Assembly (NCBI RefSeq): GCF_027257875.1
Contig: NZ_JAPVQY010000001.1
Location: forward strand, 1 to 64,000
From: Burkholderia sp. IMCC1007
GTDB taxonomy: Bacteria; Pseudomonadota; Gammaproteobacteria; Burkholderiales; Burkholderiaceae
Direction of reading: 5' to 3'
DNA length: 64,000 nucleotides
This document shows, one piece after another, positions 50,171 to 57,789 of this stretch. The notes beneath the pieces were generated by a model. It had not been told where the DNA came from, made no database searches, and saw nothing but the letters and a program-made list of their open reading frames with translations. Both the position numbers and the translations under genes were made by a program. The stretch's first letter is position 1. The number at the start of each line of letters is the position of its first letter.

Positions 50171-51214
50171 TCACATGCCCGCAGCACCGCCTTCGGCGAC
50201 CGCAGCATCATACAACGCGGTTTGCGCGATCGCCGCGGCGATGCCCGCGTCGTCATGCGTGCCGTCGAGCATGCCCCAGCGCCGGTATTGCGACAGGAAC
50301 CACTGGCCGTCGTGCGGATCGGGCCGGTTCACGGTGCCGCCATCGTGGAAGCGGATCGGCAGCGGCGGGTGCGCGAACGGCCCCGCGCCGTAGTCGCCGA
50401 GCAGGCGCGGCGCGATCAGCGCGGCGGGCACGCCGAGCGCATCGGGCGACGCAAGCCAGCCGGCCGCGTCGCGGCGGTGCGCGGGGTCGTCGAGCCATGC
50501 GCACGCATCGACGAGCGTGCGGATCAGCGCGCGCGCGGTGGCCGGATACAGCGCGACGAACTCGCGCCGGGCCGCGAGCACCTTCTCCGGATGATCGGGC
50601 CAGACTTCGCTGGTGACGGCGACGGTGCGGCCCGCGCCGCATGCTTCCGCGACCGCGTGCCACGGCTCGCCCGCGCAGAAGCCGTCGAGCTCGCCGCCGG
50701 CGAGCGCCGCGACCATCTCGGGCGGCGGGATCACGACGCTGCGCACGTCGCGCAACGGATCGACGCCGTGCGACGCGAGCCAGTGGTTCAGCCACATCGC
50801 GTGCGTGCCGGTCGGGAAAGTCTGCGCGAGCAGCGGCTTGCGGCCGAGCGTCGCGAATGCCGCGCGCACGTCGCCGCTGGCGCGGTATGCATCGGCGAGA
50901 CCGCGCGCGAACGTGATCGCCTGGCCGTTGCGGTTCAGTACCATCAGCGCGGCCATGTCGGCCTGCGGGCCGCCGATGCCCAGCTGCAGCCCGCACACGA
51001 GCCCGTACAGCGCGTGCGCAGCGTCGAGCTCGCCGGTCAGCAGCTTGTCGCGTACGGCGGCCCACGACGGCTGGCGGCTCAGTTCGAGCGTGAGGCCGTG
51101 GCGCGCGCCGAGCCGGAGCCGTTGCGCGACGATCAGCGGGGCCGCGTCGCTCAGCGCGACGAACCCGAGACGAAGATGCGCGCGTTCCGGCGCGGCGGGA
51201 GATGAAGTGTTCAT
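50171..51214 (-). CDS. nasS: Nitrate/nitrite sensor NasS (NrtA/CmpA-like)
   Basis: A 347-residue protein resembling the nitrate-binding proteins NrtA and CmpA but without a signal peptide, as expected for the cytoplasmic sensor NasS. It shows L-R-L-G-F-V-A-L-S-D-A-A-P-L at the start, the G-L-Q-L-G-I-G-G-P-Q-A-D-M-A ligand block, F-P-T-G-T-H-A-M-W-L and F-C-A-G-E-P-W. In NasS/NasT systems it holds NasT inactive until nitrate or nitrite binds. It follows nasT with only five bases between stop and start, so the two are cotranslated. I prefer the ATG at 51214 over a TTG at 51223. Confidence 0.88.
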   Translation of the reverse strand: MNTSSPAAPERAHLRLGFVALSDAAPLIVAQRLRLGARHGLTLELSRQPSWAAVRDKLLTGELDAAHALYGLVCGLQLGIGGPQADMAALMVLNRNGQAITFARGLADAYRASGDVRAAFATLGRKPLLAQTFPTGTHAMWLNHWLASHGVDPLRDVRSVVIPPPEMVAALAGGELDGFCAGEPWHAVAEACGAGRTVAVTSEVWPDHPEKVLAARREFVALYPATARALIRTLVDACAWLDDPAHRRDAAGWLASPDALGVPAALIAPRLLGDYGAGPFAHPPLPIRFHDGGTVNRPDPHDGQWFLSQYRRWGMLDGTHDDAGIAAAIAQTALYDAAVAEGGAAGM

Positions 51215-51219
51215 GGCGG

Positions 51220-51813
51220 TCAATGAGGTGGCGCGTCGAGCAGTTGCCGCGCGACGTCGACGATGCGCAGCCCCTGATCCATCGCGCGCTTGCGCAGCAG
51301 CGCATACGCGTCGTGCTCGGACAGCCTGCGCTGATCCATCAGTTGGCGCTTCGCGCGGTCGATCAGCTTGCGTTCGGCGAGTTCGCGTTCGACGTCGGCG
51401 AGCCGGCGGCGCAGCGCGTCGTCGTGCGAGAAGCGCGCGAGCGCGACTTCGAGAATCGGCGCGAGACGCTCGGCCGACAGCCCTTCGACGAGATACGCGC
51501 TGACGCCCGCGCCGACCGCCGCATGAATCAGCGCCTGGTCGGCGTCGTGGCTGAACATCACGACCGGGCGCGGCGCGGTCGCATGCATGACTGCGAGTTG
51601 TTCGAGCGTGTCGCGCGACGGCGAATCGGTATCGATGATCACGACGTCGGGGCGCTGCTCCTCGACGGCGGCGGGCAGGCGCGCGGGCGTCGCGACGTCG
51701 TTCAGCATTTCGTAGCCGAGGCGCGCGAGCGCGTCGCCGAGTTCGCCGATCGGTTTGTCGGTATCGGTGACGAGCAGCACGCGCAGGCGTGCGGGCGGGG
51801 CGGACGAACTCAT
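51220..51813 (-). CDS. nasT: Antitermination regulator NasT (receiver plus ANTAR domain)
   Basis: A 197-residue RNA-binding antiterminator. The N-terminal receiver-like domain has V-V-I-I-D-T-D-S and an M-F-S-H-D segment. The C-terminal ANTAR domain (about 135-197) reads R-A-K-R-Q-L-M-D-Q-R-R-L-S-E-H-D-A-Y-A-L-L-R-K-R-A-M-D, the aromatic/acidic pattern that binds paired hexaloop hairpins. When NasS releases it, NasT should bind the leader hairpins at 53302-53342 and let RNA polymerase pass the terminator before narK. ATG at 51813. The 169-base gap to cobA holds no gene. Confidence 0.9.
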   Translation of the reverse strand: MSSSAPPARLRVLLVTDTDKPIGELGDALARLGYEMLNDVATPARLPAAVEEQRPDVVIIDTDSPSRDTLEQLAVMHATAPRPVVMFSHDADQALIHAAVGAGVSAYLVEGLSAERLAPILEVALARFSHDDALRRRLADVERELAERKLIDRAKRQLMDQRRLSEHDAYALLRKRAMDQGLRIVDVARQLLDAPPH

Positions 51814-51982
51814 GACGCGAACGGGGGCGGACAGGTTGCGGTGCAAGCGGCGAACGGCGGTTGCGGGGCGCGCACGGATGACGACGGATTCGTGACCTCG
51901 CGTTCGCGTCCCCGGCAGCCGGCGCGAACGCGGCTGCGGTAAAGGGAAAGGGCGTGCGGACAGCGCCGCGCGATGCGACGCA

Positions 51983-52759
51983 TTACGCGGCCCGGGGCAA
52001 CGACGCGTCGTCGGTGGCGGCGGCACCCGCGGCGTCCGTGCCCTGCACGAACGCTTCGCCGATCGCCGCGCCGACGAGGATCACGGCCGGGCTGCCGAGC
52101 CCGGCGGCGGCCACGCCGTGCGCGAGGCTGCCCAGCGTGCCGGTCCAGCGGCGTTCGTGCGGCGTGCCGGCCCATTGGACGGCGGCGGCCGGCGTCGACG
52201 CGGGCAACGCGTCGAGCAGGCCGGCCGCGATGCGGTCGACGCGGCTCATCCCCATATAGATCGCGAGCGTGGTGCCGGTCGCGGCGAGCGCGCGCCAGTC
52301 GGGTTCGCCATGGTCCTGCCGATGCGCGGTGACGAGCGTGACACCCTGACAGTGCTCGCGGTGCGTGAGCGAGATGCCGAGGCTCGCGGCGGCCGCGAAG
52401 CCCGACGAGATGCCGTTGACGATGTCGACCGGAATCGCGGCGGCGCGCAGCGTCGCGAGTTCTTCGCCGGCGCGGCCGAACAGCAGCGCATCGCCGCCCT
52501 TGACGCGCACGACGTGCGCGCCGCGCAGCGCGTAGCGGCGCATCAGCCGCTCGATGAACGCCTGCGGCGTGGAGCGGCAGCCGCCGCGCTTGCCGACGCG
52601 GATCACCCGCGCGTTCGGTGCGAGTTCGACGATGCCGGGCGCGACGAGGTCGTCGAGCAGCAGCACGTCGGCAGCCGCCAGCGCCTTCGCGGCCTTCAGC
52701 GTGAGGAGATCGGGATCGCCGGGGCCGGCGCCCAGCAGCGTGACTTTGCCTGTCGTCAT
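51983..52759 (-). CDS. cobA: Uroporphyrinogen-III C-methyltransferase
   Basis: A 258-residue S-adenosylmethionine-dependent methyltransferase that makes precorrin-2, the precursor of siroheme. The motifs are standard: L-L-G-A-G-P-G-D-P-D-L-L-T-L-K near residue 8, the V-G-K-R-G-G-C-R-S-T-P-Q glycine segment, V-R-V-K-G-G-D-A-L-L-F-G-R, and T-L-A-I-Y-M-G-M. It lacks the CysG dehydrogenase domain. Its place beside nirB makes sense because NirB needs siroheme. It diverges from narK. The minus-strand side of the 683-base intergenic region shows a CACCGGC-N6-GCCGGTG dyad at 52920-52939 that could serve this promoter. Confidence 0.92.
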   Translation of the reverse strand: MTTGKVTLLGAGPGDPDLLTLKAAKALAAADVLLLDDLVAPGIVELAPNARVIRVGKRGGCRSTPQAFIERLMRRYALRGAHVVRVKGGDALLFGRAGEELATLRAAAIPVDIVNGISSGFAAAASLGISLTHREHCQGVTLVTAHRQDHGEPDWRALAATGTTLAIYMGMSRVDRIAAGLLDALPASTPAAAVQWAGTPHERRWTGTLGSLAHGVAAAGLGSPAVILVGAAIGEAFVQGTDAAGAAATDDASLPRAA

Positions 52760-53159
52760 GTCGTATTCCAATGCCGCGTGCGGCGGTCGATTGCGTGTTG
52801 CGCGGCGGCGGCGGGCGGTCGAAGCGACCACGGCATCCGGCCGTGCCGTGCACGGGGGACGTCGTTGTCCTGGTCTGCTGCGCCCGCCTGCGACGGCGGG
52901 CCTGCTTGCGGGGACTGCCCACCGGCGCCGTTGCCGGTGTGTGTAAGGGTTCAGCAATATCCGGGCCAACTTGCGCGAACCCGGCGGCGTGCACAGCGGG
53001 CCACGTGACGGCTGGCGTGACGACCTGCGGCGCGCGCCGCGCCGCATCGGCCGCGAACAAGCATGCAGCCGCGCGGCTATAGCGCGCGCGATGCCGCATC
53101 GATGTGCATCGCGCCGCGCCCGCGCGCACCGCGATGTCGCACGGCGACAGTGCTGCAGC

Positions 53160-53174
53160 GCACCAGATCTGTGC
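53160..53174. promoter_or_regulatory. NtrC-like dyad upstream of narK
   Basis: GCACCAGATCTGTGC resembles the NtrC site GCACC-N5-GGTGC with one missing base. It lies about 130 bases upstream of the predicted sigma-54 start, the usual enhancer distance. The stretch between cobA and this site (52760-53159) has no gene. Confidence 0.45.
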
Positions 53175-53275
53175 CTCCGTGCATGCCGATGCATCGCGCG
53201 CGGCACACCGCAGTGACGCGTCCGACAGCGTGCGCGCCTTGTGCGGCGGGGCGTTGCGCGCGATTCTCGCCAACA

Positions 53276-53290
53276 TGGCACGGCGTTTGC
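53276..53290 (+). promoter_or_regulatory. Sigma-54 promoter of the nitrate assimilation operon
   Basis: TGGCACGGCGTTTGC matches the -24/-12 consensus TGGCACG-N4-TTGC exactly, with GG and GC ten bases apart. Transcription should begin near 53302, which is the first base of the leader hairpin. Confidence 0.85.
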
Positions 53291-53301
53291 GTTAGCTGGT
53301 T

Positions 53302-53342
53302 CGGGCGAATCAATGGCGATTCGTCCGCAGTACCGATTACTG
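53302..53342 (+). ncRNA. ANTAR-responsive two-hairpin leader (NasT target)
   Basis: Hairpin P1 (53302-53327) has a ten-pair stem, CGGGCGAATC with GATTCGTCCG (one G-U pair), and hexaloop AATGGC. Hairpin P2 (53328-53342) follows directly: stem CAGT/ACTG with loop ACCGAT and one bulged T, or a five-pair stem in an alternative fold. Both loops have A at position 1 and G at position 4, the reported ANTAR recognition pattern. A terminator follows 29 bases later. NasT binding here should prevent termination. Confidence 0.75.
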
Positions 53343-53370
53343 ACGCGCCCGGCAACGGGCTTCATGGGCA

Positions 53371-53426
53371 ACGGCGTCCTACGCATCGGGTCTCTCGACG
53401 AGACCGGTGCGCAGGACGCCGTTTTT
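53371..53426 (+). terminator. Leader terminator before narK (attenuator)
   Basis: ACGGCGTCCT pairs with AGGACGCCGT, an inner stem GGTCTC/GAGACC closes a TCGA-type loop, and the right arm runs into TTTTT at 53422-53426. It ends 17 bases before the narK start codon, so it must be overcome for any expression of the operon. Confidence 0.85.
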
Positions 53427-53442
53427 CGTTTGGGCGGACGAC

Positions 53443-54768
53443 ATGACCGACAAAGCTACCCGTATCGATCTCTTCAGCCTCCGCACCGCGCCGATGCGCG
53501 CGTTCCATCTCACGTGGATGGCGTTCTTCGTGTGCTTCTTCGCGTGGTTCGCGTGCGCGCCGCTGATGCCGCTGATCGCGCGCGAATTCCATTTCACCGC
53601 GGCGCAGGTCGCGAACATCAACATCGCCGCGGTGGCCGCGACGATCGCCGTGCGGCTGCTGGTCGGCCCGCTGTGCGATCGCTTCGGCCCGCGCCGCGTG
53701 TACGTGGGCCTGCTGGTGCTCGGCGCGATCCCGGTGTTTGCCGTTTCGTTCACGCACGACTACCTGTCGTTCCTGATCTGCCGGCTCGGCATCGGCGCGA
53801 TCGGCGCGGGCTTCGTGATCACGCAGTACCACACGTCGGTGATGTTCGCGCCGAACGTGGTCGGCACCGCGAACGCGACGACGGCCGGCTGGGGCAACGC
53901 CGGCGCGGGCGCGACGCAGGCGATGATGCCGCTGCTCGTCGCGGCCGGCCTGATGCTCGGCTTCGGCGACCACACGTCGTGGCGCGTCGCGCTCATCGTG
54001 CCGGGCGTCGCGATGCTCGCGATGGCGTGGGCGTACTGGCGCTTCACGCAGGACTGCCCGCAAGGCGACTTCGTCGCGCTGCGCAAGCAGGGCGTGATCG
54101 TCGACAGCGGCAAGAAGGGCGGCTGGGCGAGCTTCTTCGCGGCATGCGGCAACTATCGCGTATGGATGCTGTTCGTCACGTACGGCGCGTGTTTCGGCGT
54201 CGAGGTGTTCATCCACAACATCGCCGCGCTGTACTACGTCGATCACTTCAAGCTGTCGCTGAAGGACGCCGGTTTCGCGGTCGGGATGTTCGGGCTGCTC
54301 GCGCTGTTCGCCCGCGCGCTCGGCGGCTGGCTGTCCGACAAGATCGCTGCGCGCCGCAGCCTCGACGTGCGCGCGGCGCTGCTGTGCGCGCTGATCATCG
54401 GCGAAGGGCTCGGGCTGATCTGGTTCTCGCATGCGCAAGGCATCGGCATGGCGGTCGTCGCGATGCTGACCTTCGGCCTCTTCACGCACATGGCGTGCGG
54501 CGCGACCTATGCGCTCGTGCCGTTCATCGACCGCAAGGCGCTCGGCGGCGTCGCGGGGATCGTCGGCGCGGGCGGCAACGTCGGCGCGGTGGCCGCGGCG
54601 TTCCTGCTGAAGGGCGTCGGCGACGTGCAGCAGACGCTCAGCATGCTCGGCCTCGCCGTCACGGCGACCGCGCTGTGCGCAATGGCCGTGCGCTTCAGCG
54701 AAGAGCACAAGGCACGCGAGGCCGAGCTGCGCGATCGCGCGCTGGCCGCCGCCAGCGTCGCGAACTGA
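53443..54768 (+). CDS. narK: Nitrate/nitrite MFS transporter
   Basis: A 441-residue inner-membrane permease of the nitrate/nitrite porter family with twelve helices. The nitrate signatures are present twice: G-W-G-N-A-G-A-G-A-T-Q near residue 147 and G-I-V-G-A-G-G-N-V-G-A near 370. Arg in V-R-L-L-V-G-P-L-C-D-R and a second helix 8 site would hold the anion. As first gene of the assimilation operon it imports nitrate for the reductase fusion. Other names for this role are nasA and nrtP. The ATG at 53443 is 17 bases after the leader terminator. Confidence 0.92.
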   Translation: MTDKATRIDLFSLRTAPMRAFHLTWMAFFVCFFAWFACAPLMPLIAREFHFTAAQVANINIAAVAATIAVRLLVGPLCDRFGPRRVYVGLLVLGAIPVFAVSFTHDYLSFLICRLGIGAIGAGFVITQYHTSVMFAPNVVGTANATTAGWGNAGAGATQAMMPLLVAAGLMLGFGDHTSWRVALIVPGVAMLAMAWAYWRFTQDCPQGDFVALRKQGVIVDSGKKGGWASFFAACGNYRVWMLFVTYGACFGVEVFIHNIAALYYVDHFKLSLKDAGFAVGMFGLLALFARALGGWLSDKIAARRSLDVRAALLCALIIGEGLGLIWFSHAQGIGMAVVAMLTFGLFTHMACGATYALVPFIDRKALGGVAGIVGAGGNVGAVAAAFLLKGVGDVQQTLSMLGLAVTATALCAMAVRFSEEHKAREAELRDRALAAASVAN

Positions 54769-54789
54769 TCGACCGAAGGAATCCTGATC

Positions 54790-57387
54790 ATGAAACTCAT
54801 CGTCATCGGCCACGGGATGGTCGGCCACAAGCTGCTCGAATGCATCGCTGCGAACGCGGGTACGGCGGCCGCGCTGCAGGTCACAGTGCTCGGCGAGGAG
54901 CCGCGCCCGGCTTACGACCGCGTGCACCTGTCGGAATTCTTCGCGGGCAAGTCGGCGGACGACCTGTCGCTCGTCGAGCCCGGTTTCTTCGACCGTCATC
55001 CGCAGTTCGACCTGCGCCTGAACGCGCAAGTCGCGTCGATCGATCGCGACGCGCACACGGTCACGCTTGCCTCCGGCGAAACGCTCGCGTACGACAAGCT
55101 GGTGCTCGCGACGGGTTCGCGCCCGTTCGTGCCGCCGGTGCCCGGCCACGATCGCGATGGCTGCTTCGTGTACCGCACGATCGAGGATCTCGAAGCGATG
55201 CAGGCGGCGGGCGCACGCGCGAAGCGCGGCGTGGTGGTCGGCGGCGGGCTGCTCGGCCTCGAATGCGCGAAGGCGCTGCGCGACATGGGGCTCGACACGC
55301 ATGTCGTCGAATTCGCGCCGCGCCTGATGGCCGTGCAGGTCGACGACGGCGGCGGCCGGATGCTGCGCGCGAAGATCGAGGCGCTCGGCGTGACCGTGCA
55401 TACGGGCAAGAACACGCTCGAGATCGTCGACGGTGAAGAAGGCGTGCACCGGATGGCGTTCGCCGACGGCTCGCATCTCGACACCGACATGATCGTGTTC
55501 TCGGCCGGCATCCGCGCGCGCGACGAACTGGCCCGCGCGTGCGGGCTCGACATCGGCGCGCGCGGCGGCGTCGCGATCGACGACGCGTGCCGCACGAGCG
55601 ACGCCGACATCTACGCGATCGGCGAATGCGCGGCGTGGAACGGGATGGTGTACGGCCTCGTCGCACCGGGCTACGACATGGCGCGCGTGGTTGCGAAGCA
55701 GCTAGCGGGCGACGCCGACGAAGCAGCGACCGCGACATTCGCCGGCGCCGACATGAGCACGAAGCTGAAGCTGATGGGCGTCGACGTCGCGAGCATCGGC
55801 GACGCGCACGGCGCGACGGCCGGCAGCCGCACGTATCAGTACGCGGACGAGCGCCGCCAGATCTACAAGAAGCTGGTGGTGTCGGACTGCGGCAAGTTCC
55901 TGCACGGCGCGGTGATGATCGGCGACGCGGCCGAATACGGCACGCTGCTGCAGATGATGCTGAACCGCATCGAGCTGCCCGAGCAGCCTGAATTCCTGAT
56001 CCTGCCGTCGTCGGACGGCGCGGCGAAGCCCGCGATCGGCGTCGACGCATTGCCGGAAGGTGCACAGATCTGCTCGTGCAACAACGTGTCGAAGTCGCAG
56101 ATCTGCTCGGCGGTGGCCGGCGGTGCGACGAGCCTCGGCGCGCTGAAGTCATGCACGGGCGCCGGCACGTCGTGCGGCGGCTGCGTGCCGCTCGTCACGC
56201 AGATCATGAAGGCCGAGATGAAGAAGCAGGGCCTCGCGGTCAACAACCATCTGTGCGAGCACTTTGCCTATTCGCGGCAGGAGCTGTTCCACCTGATCCG
56301 CGTGGAGCGCATCACGACGTTCGACGAACTGCTGGCGAAGCACGGCCACGGTCTCGGCTGCGACGTGTGCAAGCCGGCCGTCGCGGGCATCCTTGCATCG
56401 TGCTTCAACGAGTTCGTGCTGAAGAAGGAGCACGCGGGGCTGCAGGATTCGAACGACTACTACCTCGCGAACATCCAGCGCGACGGCACGTACTCGGTCG
56501 TGCCGCGCATGGCGGGCGGCGAGGTGACGCCGGAAGGGCTGATCGCGGTCGGGCAGGTCGCGAAAAAATACGGCCTGTACACGAAGATCACCGGCGGCCA
56601 GCGCGTCGACCTGTTCGGCGCGCGCGTCGAGCAGCTGCCGTCGATCTGGGAGGAGCTGATCGCGGCCGGCTTCGAATCGGGGCATGCGTACGGCAAGGCG
56701 CTGCGCACCGTGAAGTCGTGCGTCGGGTCGACGTGGTGCCGCTACGGCGTCGACGATTCGGTCGGCCTCGCGATCGACCTGGAGAACCGCTACAAGGGGC
56801 TGCGCGCGCCGCACAAGATCAAGTTCGGCGTGTCGGGCTGCACGCGCGAATGTGCGGAAGCGCAGGGCAAGGACGTCGGCATCATCGCGACCGAGAAGGG
56901 CTGGAACCTGTACGTGTGCGGCAACGGCGGGATGAAGCCGCGCCACGCGGAACTGCTCGCGTCCGATCTCGACCGCGCGACGCTGATCCGCTACATCGAC
57001 CGCTTCCTGATGTTCTACGTGCGCACGGCCGACCGGCTGCAACGCACCAGCGTGTGGCGCGACAACCTCGAAGGCGGGCTCGACTACCTGACCGACGTCG
57101 TCGTGGACGACAAGCTCGGGATCGCGGCCGAGCTCGAAGCCGACATGCAGCACGTGGTCGACACCTACGAATGCGAATGGAAGAAGGCCGTCACCGATCC
57201 GGACACGCGCAAGCGCTTCCGCCACTTCGTGAACAGCGACGCGCCGGACACGACCATCGCGTTCGTCGAGACGCGCGGCCAGATCCGTCCCGCGACGCCC
57301 GACGAGCGCGTGCGCGGCAAGCCCATTTCGATTCCGGTCGTCGCCGAATCCGCGACGCAGGCCGTGACCGAATCCGCAACCGTTTGA
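54790..57387 (+). CDS. nirB: NAD(P)H nitrite reductase large subunit
   Basis: An 865-residue cytoplasmic enzyme reducing nitrite to ammonium with six electrons. The N-terminal FAD/NAD domains (G-H-G-M-V-G at 8-13; G-G-G-L-L-G-L-E near 152) are followed by a BFD-like [2Fe-2S] domain with Cys428, Cys430, Cys462 and Cys465. The C-terminal siroheme/[4Fe-4S] domain carries Cys644, Cys650, Cys684 and Cys688, the C-x5-C ... C-x3-C pattern of sulfite/nitrite reductases. Length and order are complete. The ribosome site GAAGGA lies upstream of the ATG. It works with NirD encoded 38 bases downstream and needs siroheme, whose precursor enzyme CobA is encoded across the promoter. Confidence 0.96.
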   Translation: MKLIVIGHGMVGHKLLECIAANAGTAAALQVTVLGEEPRPAYDRVHLSEFFAGKSADDLSLVEPGFFDRHPQFDLRLNAQVASIDRDAHTVTLASGETLAYDKLVLATGSRPFVPPVPGHDRDGCFVYRTIEDLEAMQAAGARAKRGVVVGGGLLGLECAKALRDMGLDTHVVEFAPRLMAVQVDDGGGRMLRAKIEALGVTVHTGKNTLEIVDGEEGVHRMAFADGSHLDTDMIVFSAGIRARDELARACGLDIGARGGVAIDDACRTSDADIYAIGECAAWNGMVYGLVAPGYDMARVVAKQLAGDADEAATATFAGADMSTKLKLMGVDVASIGDAHGATAGSRTYQYADERRQIYKKLVVSDCGKFLHGAVMIGDAAEYGTLLQMMLNRIELPEQPEFLILPSSDGAAKPAIGVDALPEGAQICSCNNVSKSQICSAVAGGATSLGALKSCTGAGTSCGGCVPLVTQIMKAEMKKQGLAVNNHLCEHFAYSRQELFHLIRVERITTFDELLAKHGHGLGCDVCKPAVAGILASCFNEFVLKKEHAGLQDSNDYYLANIQRDGTYSVVPRMAGGEVTPEGLIAVGQVAKKYGLYTKITGGQRVDLFGARVEQLPSIWEELIAAGFESGHAYGKALRTVKSCVGSTWCRYGVDDSVGLAIDLENRYKGLRAPHKIKFGVSGCTRECAEAQGKDVGIIATEKGWNLYVCGNGGMKPRHAELLASDLDRATLIRYIDRFLMFYVRTADRLQRTSVWRDNLEGGLDYLTDVVVDDKLGIAAELEADMQHVVDTYECEWKKAVTDPDTRKRFRHFVNSDAPDTTIAFVETRGQIRPATPDERVRGKPISIPVVAESATQAVTESATV

Positions 57388-57425
57388 CCCTGACCGACAC
57401 CCGCGTCTTTACCAAGGAGCCCATC

Positions 57426-57773
57426 ATGAACGATCGTCTTCCCCTGTCCTGGACCCGCGTGTGCCCGCTCGACGACATCGTGCCGAACACCGGCGTATGC
57501 GCGCTCGTCAACGGCGAGCAGGTCGCGGTGTTTCACGTCGCGCATGCCGAAGCAGGCGGCGTGTTCGCGATCGACAACGTCGACCCGGTGTCGCAGGCGG
57601 CCGTGATGTCGCGCGGGCTGATCGGCAGCCTGGGCGAGCGCGTCGTCGTTGCATCGCCGCTGTACAAGCAGCACTTCGACCTGCGCACCGGCGAATGCCT
57701 GGAAGCGCCCGAGAAGTCGGTGAGTGCGTATCCGTCGCGGGTCGAGGACGGTTTCGTGTGGATTGCAGCCTGA
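57426..57773 (+). CDS. nirD: Nitrite reductase small subunit
   Basis: A 115-residue Rieske-fold subunit that pairs with NirB. The family pattern is clear: P-N-T-G-V-C-A-L-V-N-G-E-Q-V-A-V-F near residue 20, I-D-N-V-D-P, S-R-G-L-I-G and S-P-L-Y-K-Q-H-F-D-L. It lacks the Cys-His pairs that hold a Rieske cluster, as is normal for assimilatory NirD. AAGGAG precedes the ATG at 57426. Its stop is 16 bases before the next start, showing tight coupling in the operon. Confidence 0.93.
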   Translation: MNDRLPLSWTRVCPLDDIVPNTGVCALVNGEQVAVFHVAHAEAGGVFAIDNVDPVSQAAVMSRGLIGSLGERVVVASPLYKQHFDLRTGECLEAPEKSVSAYPSRVEDGFVWIAA

Positions 57774-57789
57774 CCGTCCCGGAGCGCAC

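Noticed and set aside
57426-57773. Missing Rieske ligands in NirD as a defect
   Set aside because: Assimilatory NirD proteins normally lack the Cys-His cluster ligands, so this is the family norm.
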